From Oceanihabitans sp. (GTDB lineage Bacteria; Bacteroidota; Bacteroidia; Flavobacteriales; Flavobacteriaceae): DNA of 7,280 nt. Below, piece by piece: positions 1 through 5,518 of this stretch. The translations under genes were made by a program, and so were the position numbers. Each line of letters begins with the position of its first letter. Position 1 is the first letter of the stretch. The DNA is taken from the NCBI GenBank assembly GCA_018067265.1, contig JAGPUY010000151.1, positions 1-7,280 of the forward strand. The letters run 5' to 3'. The notes under the pieces were generated by a model. It was not told the DNA's origin and did not search any database. It saw only the letters and a program-made list of their open reading frames with translations.

Positions 1-567
1 AGTATTATCGGAGTCATTTTTGCCCTGCACATTTTATTGTTATTACTACAATATACTATTGCAGGTATTCTTACAAAAAAGAACCCATTAAAATTATTAG
101 CAACTATGATGCCTGCATATTTTACAGCATTAGGTACGCAATCTTCGGCAGCTACTATTCCAGTTACCTTAAAACAAGCTTTAACCAATGGCGTTTCAGA
201 AAAAATAGCAGGATTTGTTATTCCTTTATGTGCCACCATTCATCTCTCTGGTAGCATTATGAAAATTACTGCTTGTGCTATGGCCTTAATGATTTTACAT
301 GGTATGCCATTTGATTTCACACTCTTTGCAGGATTTATTTTTGTATTAGGAATCGCTATGATTGCAGCACCTGGAGTTCCTGGAGGAGCAATTATGGCTG
401 CTATTGGAATCTTGCAATCTATGCTAGGTTTCAATGAAGAAATGTTAGGATTAATGATCGCCTTATATATTGCAATGGACAGTTTTGGTACTGCTTGTAA
501 CGTTACTGGTGATGGCGCTATTTCTTTAGTCGTTAATGAAATAACAAAAGAAAAAGTAACTATTTAA
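1..567 (+). CDS. Dicarboxylate/amino acid:cation symporter (DAACS family), 3' part
   Basis: The reading frame is open from base 1, so the true start lies outside the window; 188 C-terminal residues of a family usually about 400 long are visible. This is the transport core of an inner-membrane, ion-coupled symporter of the GltPh/EAAT fold. In order it shows the serine-rich hairpin HP1 (GTQSSAATIPVT, residues 45-56 of the fragment), TM7 with PLCATIHLSGS (75-85), hairpin HP2 (PGVPGGA, 124-130) and TM8 with DSFGTACNVTGD (160-171). Two usual signatures are changed. TM7 has HLSGS where GltPh has NMDGT, and the TM8 residue matching substrate-binding Arg397 of GltPh is Gly163, while the matches to Asp394, Asn401 and Asp405 are kept. 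From known family biology, loss of that arginine suggests a neutral rather than acidic substrate. Fold assignment is firm; substrate and coupling ion are unknown. Confidence 0.9.
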   Translation, partial: SIIGVIFALHILLLLLQYTIAGILTKKNPLKLLATMMPAYFTALGTQSSAATIPVTLKQALTNGVSEKIAGFVIPLCATIHLSGSIMKITACAMALMILHGMPFDFTLFAGFIFVLGIAMIAAPGVPGGAIMAAIGILQSMLGFNEEMLGLMIALYIAMDSFGTACNVTGDGAISLVVNEITKEKVTI

Positions 568-678
568 TTTTAAAGTTATAGACAGAAAAATCTAGGTTTT
601 CTTTTTTCTTTACTGAAGCGCTATGGAATGTTTTCTAGTCTCGTTTGGTATTGTTTAAGTGTTTATTGTATCTCTTGA

Positions 679-707
679 AGCGGAATAATTGTTATCCGCT
701 ATTTTTT
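679..707 (+). terminator. Rho-independent terminator in the gap before fumC
   Basis: A 6-bp stem AGCGGA/TCCGCT, extended by TAA/TTA after one bulged A, closes a three-base loop and is followed by six T residues (702-707). It lies about 110 bases after the symporter stop and about 150 bases before fumC, with no gene in between, so it either ends the symporter transcript or acts on a leader transcript ahead of fumC. The first reading is simpler. Confidence 0.7.
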
Positions 708-825
708 GAGTACTACGGCTAATTCTCCTTTCTTACTCAAAATACTCCTCGTATCGTTTTCCGAAAAGCAATTATATTCTAACAAATAAACACAAAAAAA
801 TATCCTCAAATAAACCATAAATACG

Positions 826-833
826 TAAATTTA
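826..833 (+). promoter_or_regulatory. Possible -7 box of the fumC promoter
   Basis: TAAATTTA matches the Bacteroidota -7 consensus TAnnTTTG at all but the last position and lies 25 bases before the fumC ATG. No TTG-type -33 element stands at the expected distance upstream, so support is weak. The rest of the 568-858 gap holds the terminator described above and otherwise only AT-rich sequence, with no gene seen. Confidence 0.25.
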
Positions 834-858
834 CACCGTTAAAATTAGCATCAATATT

Positions 859-2256
859 ATGGAATATAGAATAGAAAAAGACACAATGGGTAACGTTAAC
901 GTTCCTGCAGACAAACTTTGGGGAGCGCAAACAGAGCGTTCTCGTAACAACTTTAAAATTGGTGCAACAGCATCTATGCCTTTAGAAATTGTTTATGGTT
1001 TTGCTTACTTAAAAAAAGCGGCAGCATTTACTAACTGTGAGTTAGGTGCTTTAGCTATTGAAAAAAGAGATCTTATTGCACAAGTATGTGATGAAATTTT
1101 AACAGGAATGCATGACGATCAGTTTCCTCTAGTAATTTGGCAAACTGGTTCTGGTACGCAAAGTAACATGAATGTAAATGAGGTTATTGCTAATAGAGCG
1201 CAACAAATTGCAGGAAAAGTTATTGGCGAAGGTGAAAAAGTTATTCAACCAAATGACGATGTAAACAAATCGCAATCTTCTAATGATACCTTTCCTACAG
1301 GAATGCATATTGCTGCCTACAAGAAAATTGTAGAAAACACCATTCCTGGCGTAACAAAACTGCGTGACACCTTAAAAAACAAATCGGAAGAATTTAAAGA
1401 AGTTGTAAAAATTGGAAGAACCCATTTAATGGATGCTACACCACTTACACTTGGTCAAGAATTTTCTGGTTATGTATCGCAATTAGATCACGGATTAAAA
1501 GCATTACATAATACATTAGAACATTTAAGCGAACTTGCTCTTGGTGGAACAGCGGTTGGTACCGGATTAAATACACCTAAAGGATATGCAAAACGTGTTA
1601 GCGAATTTATTGCAGAATTTACAGGACTACCTTTTATAACTGCTCCAAATAAATTTGAAGCTCTTGCTGCTCACGATGCTTTAGTAGAAACGCATGGTGC
1701 TTTAAAACAACTAGCAGTTTCTTTAAATAAAATTGCCAATGATATTCGTATGATGGCTTCTGGTCCACGTTCTGGTATTGGCGAAATTACTATTCCCGCA
1801 AACGAACCTGGAAGTTCTATCATGCCAGGAAAAGTGAACCCTACACAATGCGAAGCTTTAACCATGGTTTGTGCGCAAGTAATGGGAAATGATGTTGCTG
1901 TTAGTGTTGGTGGTATGCAAGGACATTATGAACTTAACGTTTTTAAACCAATGATGGCTGCAAACGTGTTACAATCTGCCCAACTCATTGGGGATGCTTG
2001 TAACAGTTTTGAAGAACATTGTGCTGCTGGAATTGAACCAAACCATGCTGTAATTAAAGAATTACTAAACAACTCTTTAATGCTAGTAACTGCTTTAAAT
2101 ACCAAAATAGGATATTATAAAGCGGCAGAAATAGCAAACACAGCACATAAAAATGGTACGACTCTTAAAGTAGAAGCTATAAACCTTGGCTACGTTACTG
2201 CAGAAGATTATGATGCTTGGGTAAAACCTGAAAACATGGTTGGAGGCTTAAAATAA
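859..2256 (+). CDS. fumC: Class II fumarate hydratase (fumarase C)
   Basis: This cytosolic TCA-cycle enzyme interconverts fumarate and L-malate and works as an iron-free homotetramer. The protein is 465 residues, the normal length for FumC. The fumarase/aspartase superfamily regions are all present: TGSGTQSNMNVNEV (residues 96-109), SSNDTFPTGMH (140-150), GRTHLMDATPLTLGQE (186-201) and the signature loop GSSIMPGKVNP (318-328). His189 and the serines at 319-320 match the catalytic His and Ser of E. coli FumC (188 and 318). The related aspartase and argininosuccinate lyase are less likely, because the whole protein follows FumC, including the start DTMGNVNVPADKLWGAQTER and the C-terminal small domain. 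The ATG at 859 gives the standard N-terminus. The gene is intact and stands alone, with a terminator upstream and about 110 bases before the next, broken gene. Confidence 0.97.
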   Translation: MEYRIEKDTMGNVNVPADKLWGAQTERSRNNFKIGATASMPLEIVYGFAYLKKAAAFTNCELGALAIEKRDLIAQVCDEILTGMHDDQFPLVIWQTGSGTQSNMNVNEVIANRAQQIAGKVIGEGEKVIQPNDDVNKSQSSNDTFPTGMHIAAYKKIVENTIPGVTKLRDTLKNKSEEFKEVVKIGRTHLMDATPLTLGQEFSGYVSQLDHGLKALHNTLEHLSELALGGTAVGTGLNTPKGYAKRVSEFIAEFTGLPFITAPNKFEALAAHDALVETHGALKQLAVSLNKIANDIRMMASGPRSGIGEITIPANEPGSSIMPGKVNPTQCEALTMVCAQVMGNDVAVSVGGMQGHYELNVFKPMMAANVLQSAQLIGDACNSFEEHCAAGIEPNHAVIKELLNNSLMLVTALNTKIGYYKAAEIANTAHKNGTTLKVEAINLGYVTAEDYDAWVKPENMVGGLK

Positions 2257-2308
2257 CGACGAAGCGTTCAGTATTACTTATAAATAAAACAGATTTAAAT
2301 CATCTTAA

Positions 2309-2316
2309 TATCTTTG
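2309..2316 (+). promoter_or_regulatory. Candidate Bacteroidota -7 promoter box
   Basis: TATCTTTG is an exact match to TAnnTTTG and lies 51 bases before the ATG of the broken mini-gene, leaving a leader of roughly 45 bases. No clear TTG is seen at the -33 position. It suggests that the broken gene still has, or once had, its own promoter. Confidence 0.45.
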
Positions 2317-2367
2317 TAATCAAATAGTTCCAAAGTATTCACCTTGAAGAATAAAAATCTAAAACAT

Positions 2368-2575
2368 ATGAAAAGAAACCTACTTACTTGCATATTTATA
2401 CTTTCTATAAGCGCAATAGGATTTGCGCAAACAACTAAGGTCTCTGTTTATAACGTTTTAGGAAAACGTGTTATTAATAAAACGGTAGAATTTGGTCAAG
2501 CTTTGGATTACCAATGGTGTTTATATCATTAAGTTTAACGACTATAACACGACATACAAGTTTGTAAAACAATAA
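2368..2575 (+). pseudogene. Frameshifted small secreted protein with half a T9SS sorting domain
   Basis: From the ATG at 2368 the frame gives a typical lipid-like signal peptide (MKRNLLTCIFILSISAIGFA, cut before QTT). TTKVSVYNVLGKRVINKTVE follows, which resembles the middle of T9SS type A C-terminal sorting domains. The frame then ends early, at 2532, in the unrelated tail YQWCLYH. Shifting by one base at about 2512, frame 2 continues with NGVYIIKFNDYNTTYKFVKQ and a stop at 2573-2575. That is exactly how such sorting domains end. Family members usually have four or five more residues between LD and NGVY, so a small out-of-frame deletion near 2509-2512 is likelier than a single inserted base. 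The opening YPNP-type half of the domain and any cargo are also missing. Either a larger secreted protein has decayed, or this is a mini-protein family broken in this strain. A sequencing error is possible. An in-frame TTG at 2344 would put charged residues before the signal peptide and is not favoured. Confidence 0.7.
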
Positions 2576-2597
2576 ACTTTTACACTTTATAAAATTT

Positions 2598-2627
2598 AAA
2601 GCGTTGGCATATTGCCAACGCTTTTTT
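2598..2627 (+). terminator. Strong rho-independent terminator before hutI
   Basis: A perfect 9-bp GC-containing stem, GCGTTGGCA/TGCCAACGC, is extended by three A-T pairs, has a three-base loop (2610-2612) and ends in a run of six T. It sits 22 bases after the restored stop of the broken mini-gene and 33 bases before hutI. It therefore ends the upstream unit and separates it from the hut genes. Confidence 0.93.
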
Positions 2628-2642
2628 ATTTCCTTAAATTTA
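2612..2642 (+). promoter_or_regulatory. Possible hutI promoter overlapping the terminator
   Basis: Because a strong terminator lies just 33 bases upstream, hutI needs its own promoter in a very short space. TAAATTTA (2635-2642) fits TAnnTTTG except at the last base. A TTG at 2612-2614, inside the terminator hairpin, lies 20 bases upstream of it, within the range for a Bacteroidota -33 element. The same TAAATTTA octamer precedes fumC. The leader would be only about 10-15 bases long. Confidence 0.3.
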
Positions 2643-2660
2643 TACTTTAATATAAAATCT

Positions 2661-3896
2661 ATGTCCGTACTAATTACCAATATTAAAGAACTACTTCAAG
2701 TTAGAGATACCAACGTTTTAAAAGTGTCGGGAAGCGATATGAAAACACTTCCTACTATTAAAAATGCATATATCTATATGGAGGATGATACCATTGTAGC
2801 ATATGGTAGCATGCAAGACTTGCCTTCTATAGAAGCAGACAAAGTAATAGATGCCACAGGAAAAATCGTGCTACCAACTTGGTGTGACTCACATACGCAC
2901 ATTGTATATGCAGGAAACAGAGAGCAAGAATTTGTAGACCGAATTAATGGGTTAAGTTATGAAGACATTGCAAATCGTGGTGGCGGCATTTTAAATTCGG
3001 CAGAAAAACTACAAAACACCAGCGAAGAAGATTTATACCAACAATCTATACATCGAGTATATCAAGTTATGCAACTTGGTACAGGAGCTATAGAAATTAA
3101 ATCTGGTTATGGTTTAACCGTAGAAGCAGAATTAAAAATGCTTCGCGTGATAAAACGTATCAAAAAAGAATTCCCTATAAAAGTAAAAGCTACCTTTTTG
3201 GGTGCGCATGCTTTACCAAAAGCATACAAAGAAGACAAAAAAGGCTATCTCGATTTAATTATTAATGAGATGCTTCCTAAAATTGAAAAAGAAGAACTTG
3301 CGCATTATATAGATGTATTTTGCGAAAAAGGCTACTTCAGTTTAGAAGATACAGATCGCTTACTTACAGCAGGAAAAAAACATGGACTAACTCCAAAAAT
3401 TCATGTAAATCAATTTAATGCTTTTGGCGGAATTGCTCTTGGTGTTCAACACAAAGCGCTTTCTGTAGACCATTTGGAAGAATTAAAAGACGAAGACATA
3501 CAAGCCTTAAAAGGTAGCAGCACCATCGCTGTTGCACTACCTTCTTGCTCCTATTTTTTAAGTATACCATATACTCCTGGAAGAAAAATTATAGATGCTG
3601 GATTACCTTTAGCTTTAGCAACCGACTATAATCCGGGTTCTACACCAAGCGGAAATATGAATTTTGTAGTCAGTACTGCTTGTATAAAAATGAAACTAAC
3701 ACCAGAAGAAGCTATAAATGCCGCAACTATAAATGGTGCTTATGCCATGGGGATTTCTAACCAATACGGAAGTATTACTAGAGGAAAAAAAGCAAATCTA
3801 ATTATCACGAAAGAAGTACCAAGCTATAACTTTTTACCTTACGCTTTTGGCGAAAACCACATAGATACTGTAATTATAAATGGAACCATCTTATAA
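2661..3896 (+). CDS. hutI: Imidazolonepropionase
   Basis: HutI hydrolyses 4-imidazolone-5-propanoate to N-formimidoyl-L-glutamate, the third step of histidine degradation, in the cytosol. It is a metal-dependent amidohydrolase-fold enzyme. The 411-residue product matches the usual length of about 405-420. Visible signatures are the metal-binding DSHTH (residues 76-80, His78 and His80) running into IVYAGNRE, the HutI-typical GTGAIEIKSGYGL (140-152), GAHALP (181-186), IHVNQF (His248), VDHLEEL (His271) and ATDYNPGS (Asp322, the catalytic aspartate). Gln251 stands where some HutI have Glu; both occur in the family. The start at 2661 is chosen because the longer in-frame TTG start at 2604 would lie inside the upstream terminator. 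The gene ends overlapping the next by 17 bases, so the two are almost surely co-transcribed. hutH and hutU are not nearby, but a formimidoylglutamase-like gene lies 1.6 kb further on. Confidence 0.96.
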   Translation: MSVLITNIKELLQVRDTNVLKVSGSDMKTLPTIKNAYIYMEDDTIVAYGSMQDLPSIEADKVIDATGKIVLPTWCDSHTHIVYAGNREQEFVDRINGLSYEDIANRGGGILNSAEKLQNTSEEDLYQQSIHRVYQVMQLGTGAIEIKSGYGLTVEAELKMLRVIKRIKKEFPIKVKATFLGAHALPKAYKEDKKGYLDLIINEMLPKIEKEELAHYIDVFCEKGYFSLEDTDRLLTAGKKHGLTPKIHVNQFNAFGGIALGVQHKALSVDHLEELKDEDIQALKGSSTIAVALPSCSYFLSIPYTPGRKIIDAGLPLALATDYNPGSTPSGNMNFVVSTACIKMKLTPEEAINAATINGAYAMGISNQYGSITRGKKANLIITKEVPSYNFLPYAFGENHIDTVIINGTIL

Positions 3897-4449
3897 TTTT
3901 AACTTAAACACTTTAAAACCTTTATCTAAATCCTGCATTGCATTGGGTTTAACCGATTTTGTTTCGGTGTGTAAGTATGTAAAACAATTACCGTACGGAA
4001 GAAATACAGACAGAACCAACTACACTTCTATTCTTGAGGAAAACAAAGGAACTTGCTCTACAAAACACGCCTTTTTAAAAGAACTTGCTTTGGAAAATGA
4101 AGCAGTACATATTCAATTCTATTTATGTATTTATAAAATGAAGGAAGCGAACACTAAAGGAATTGGTAAAGTACTGTTGGAATACCATTTAGATTATATC
4201 CCAGAGGCACACACTTATTTAAAGTTTACCGACAAAATATTAGATTTTACTCGAATAGAAGAAAGCCAAACATCCTTTAAAGATACTATCTTATTGGAAG
4301 TAGAAATCCTTCCGAAACAAATAGGAAATTACAAGTTAGACTTTCATAAAAATTATATTAAAAATTGGATTGTATCTAAAAACATACCCTATTCTTTTCA
4401 AAAAACATGGAACATTAGAGAAGCTTGTATTTCCCAATTAAGCAAATAA
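3880..4449 (+). CDS. Uncharacterised protein with a transglutaminase-like Cys-His-Asp triad
   Basis: The 189-residue product has no signal peptide and no membrane segment, so it should be cytosolic. The stretch LPYGRNTDRTNYTSILEE (37-54) leads into NKGTCSTKHAFLKELA (55-70). There Cys59 sits at the start of a helix, like the nucleophile of transglutaminase/papain-like folds (GxCxxxxxxxxxL). EAHTYLKF follows with His111, then KILDFTR with Asp122. The order and spacing Cys-52-His-11-Asp fit a transglutaminase-like catalytic triad, which is an inference from motif alone. The ATG at 3880 overlaps the end of hutI by 17 bases, so translation is probably coupled. A bidirectional terminator follows at once. 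The closeness to hutI hints at a role in histidine degradation, for instance acting on an amide or formimino bond, but no function is established. It could also be an inactive binding relative. I am sure of the gene and moderately sure of the fold. Confidence 0.8.
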   Translation: MEPSYNFNLNTLKPLSKSCIALGLTDFVSVCKYVKQLPYGRNTDRTNYTSILEENKGTCSTKHAFLKELALENEAVHIQFYLCIYKMKEANTKGIGKVLLEYHLDYIPEAHTYLKFTDKILDFTRIEESQTSFKDTILLEVEILPKQIGNYKLDFHKNYIKNWIVSKNIPYSFQKTWNIREACISQLSK

Positions 4450-4481
4450 AAAAGCCTGAAACTAGATAGCTTCAGACTTTT
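4450..4481. terminator. Bidirectional terminator between convergent genes
   Basis: AAAAG-C-CTGAA pairs with TTCAG-A-CTTTT around a ten-base loop, with a single C/A mismatch between two 5-bp blocks. The arms are A-rich on the left and T-rich on the right, so the hairpin is followed by a T-tract when read from either strand. It begins right after the stop of the transglutaminase-like gene and lies 21 bases beyond the end of the minus-strand gene. Confidence 0.8.
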
Positions 4482-4502
4482 AAATGGATTAATTACTAAC
4501 TA

Positions 4503-5387
4503 TTATTTTAAAGAAAACTCGTCACTTGAAATTAATTCTTTTTCATTAAAAACATTTACTACATAACGTCCTTGTACAAAATCCCCATCTCCTCTTGCGG
4601 TTACAAACTCACAAACATCTAAAGAGTTATTTTCATAATTAAATTTACTAATAACACTATAGTTTAAACTTTGATCTTCAAACTGTACTTGTGCATTTTC
4701 GCCTAAAATATTATTTCCAGGACCTATTACTTGCACATAAAATTCTTGATCACCAGCTTGTACCAATCTGTTTTTAGCAACCGTATAACAAACTCTAATT
4801 TTATCTACACGTCTTGCTCTTTCTGTAGGAATCAATTTTCCAGAGCTACGTTCTATAACACCATATCCTTTTAAACCTACCGTATTTAAAACGGCAGCAG
4901 TTTCAACAACTTCCGCCAAAGCTGTATTTTGTACTAATAAAGAATCGGTAAACATATTACGCTGCTCTAATCTCACTTTCGTACTATCTAAAGAAGTTGC
5001 TAATAATTGGTTTTCTACTTTCAATCTATCATTTTCCACTAACAGAACATCCATTTCTTTTTGTAAGGATAAGTATTTTTGTTTGTATTTCCATAAGCTC
5101 CCAACATTAGCTTCCGATACTTTTAAAGAATCCATAAGCCCTTGAATACGCTCTTTAGCTTCCACTAATTTTTCATTAGCAATATCATTTTCACCAATAG
5201 CAATATCATATTGTTTTGCCATATTGCTTAAATCATTCATTACTAATTGCTTCTCTTTAATAAGCTGCACTTCATTTTCTTTTTTCTCTTGGTATAAAGT
5301 AGAAGTGTAAAATCCAGTTCCTAAAAATAAAGCCAATGCAATACCCAAAGCTACTTTTAATCCTATGCTATTTTTTTTATCAGTCAT
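4503..5387 (-). CDS. Membrane-anchored coiled-coil protein, unknown function
   Basis: The 294-residue product begins with a short charged cytoplasmic end (MTDKKNS) and one hydrophobic helix at about residues 9-27, acting as an uncleaved anchor. A long, Glu/Lys/Leu-rich heptad-like region from about 32 to 165 is probably a coiled coil. A compact, beta-rich C-terminal domain (about 172-294) contains two cysteines, Cys200 (KIRVCYTVAKN) and Cys259 (SLDVCEFVT). With this topology the coiled coil and C-terminal domain would lie in the periplasm, where the cysteines could pair. Similar flavobacterial proteins are, as I recall, often labelled chromosome-partitioning ParA, but there is no Walker A or other ATPase motif here, so that label would be wrong. 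The ATG complementary to 5385-5387 is the only sensible start. The gene is transcribed alone, opposite to its neighbours. Function is unknown; a structural or scaffolding role is a guess. Confidence 0.88.
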   Translation of the reverse strand: MTDKKNSIGLKVALGIALALFLGTGFYTSTLYQEKKENEVQLIKEKQLVMNDLSNMAKQYDIAIGENDIANEKLVEAKERIQGLMDSLKVSEANVGSLWKYKQKYLSLQKEMDVLLVENDRLKVENQLLATSLDSTKVRLEQRNMFTDSLLVQNTALAEVVETAAVLNTVGLKGYGVIERSSGKLIPTERARRVDKIRVCYTVAKNRLVQAGDQEFYVQVIGPGNNILGENAQVQFEDQSLNYSVISKFNYENNSLDVCEFVTARGDGDFVQGRYVVNVFNEKELISSDEFSLK

Positions 5388-5432
5388 AATTACTTGTTTT
5401 TAAGGTTAAAATTTAGAGCGTAATTGTTCTTT

Positions 5433-5440
5433 CAAATATA
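5433..5440 (-). promoter_or_regulatory. Candidate -7 box of the coiled-coil gene
   Basis: Read on the minus strand this is TATATTTG, an exact match to the Bacteroidota -7 consensus TAnnTTTG. It lies 45 bases before the start at 5387, giving a leader of about 40 bases. No distinct TTG -33 element is present. Confidence 0.5.
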
Positions 5441-5463
5441 TTTATTATTTAATAGTATAATTC

Positions 5464-5492
5464 TTGTTTCGTGTAAAAAAAATGTACTTTTA
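5464..5492 (+). promoter_or_regulatory. Candidate promoter of the formimidoylglutamase gene
   Basis: TTG (5464-5466) is followed after 18 bases by TACTTTTA (5485-5492), one base off TAnnTTTG. This element order and spacing fit the Bacteroidota primary sigma factor, and the predicted start of transcription is only about 20 bases before the ATG. It is divergent from the promoter of the minus-strand gene, and the two boxes share the 131-base gap 5388-5518. Confidence 0.5.
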
Positions 5493-5518
5493 ATTACTCA
5501 AAAAACAGATTTTATTTT

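Noticed and set aside
240..434. Minus-strand open frame inside the symporter gene, and similar ones at 1671-1865, 6166-6360 and 6284-6481.
   Set aside because: They are shadows of well-supported plus-strand genes with clear family motifs.
584..607. A weak hairpin AGAAAA/TTTTCT with a T-rich tail just after the symporter stop.
   Set aside because: The stem is six nearly all A-T pairs and would be unstable; a far better terminator lies at 679-707.
687..700. The minus strand reads AGCGGATAACAATT, identical to part of the E. coli lac operator.
   Set aside because: It is the descending arm and loop of a terminator hairpin. No lac genes or vector sequence are around it, and the symmetric other half of the operator is missing, so the match is treated as chance.
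2500..2515. Programmed ribosomal frameshifting in the T9SS mini-gene.
   Set aside because: There is no slippery heptamer or stimulatory structure, and the expected residues between LD and NGVY are missing, which fits a deletion better.
2604..2660. A TTG-initiated N-terminal extension of hutI by 19 residues.
   Set aside because: It would start inside the terminator stem, and HutI proteins normally begin near the ATG at 2661.
2474..2680. A minus-strand open frame of 68 codons.
   Set aside because: It runs antisense across the broken gene's 3' end, the terminator and the hutI start, and its product resembles nothing known.
4503..5387. Reading the minus-strand gene as a ParA/SMC-type chromosome segregation ATPase because of its coiled coil.
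   Set aside because: There is no Walker A, Walker B or signature motif; it has a membrane anchor and a small C-terminal domain instead.
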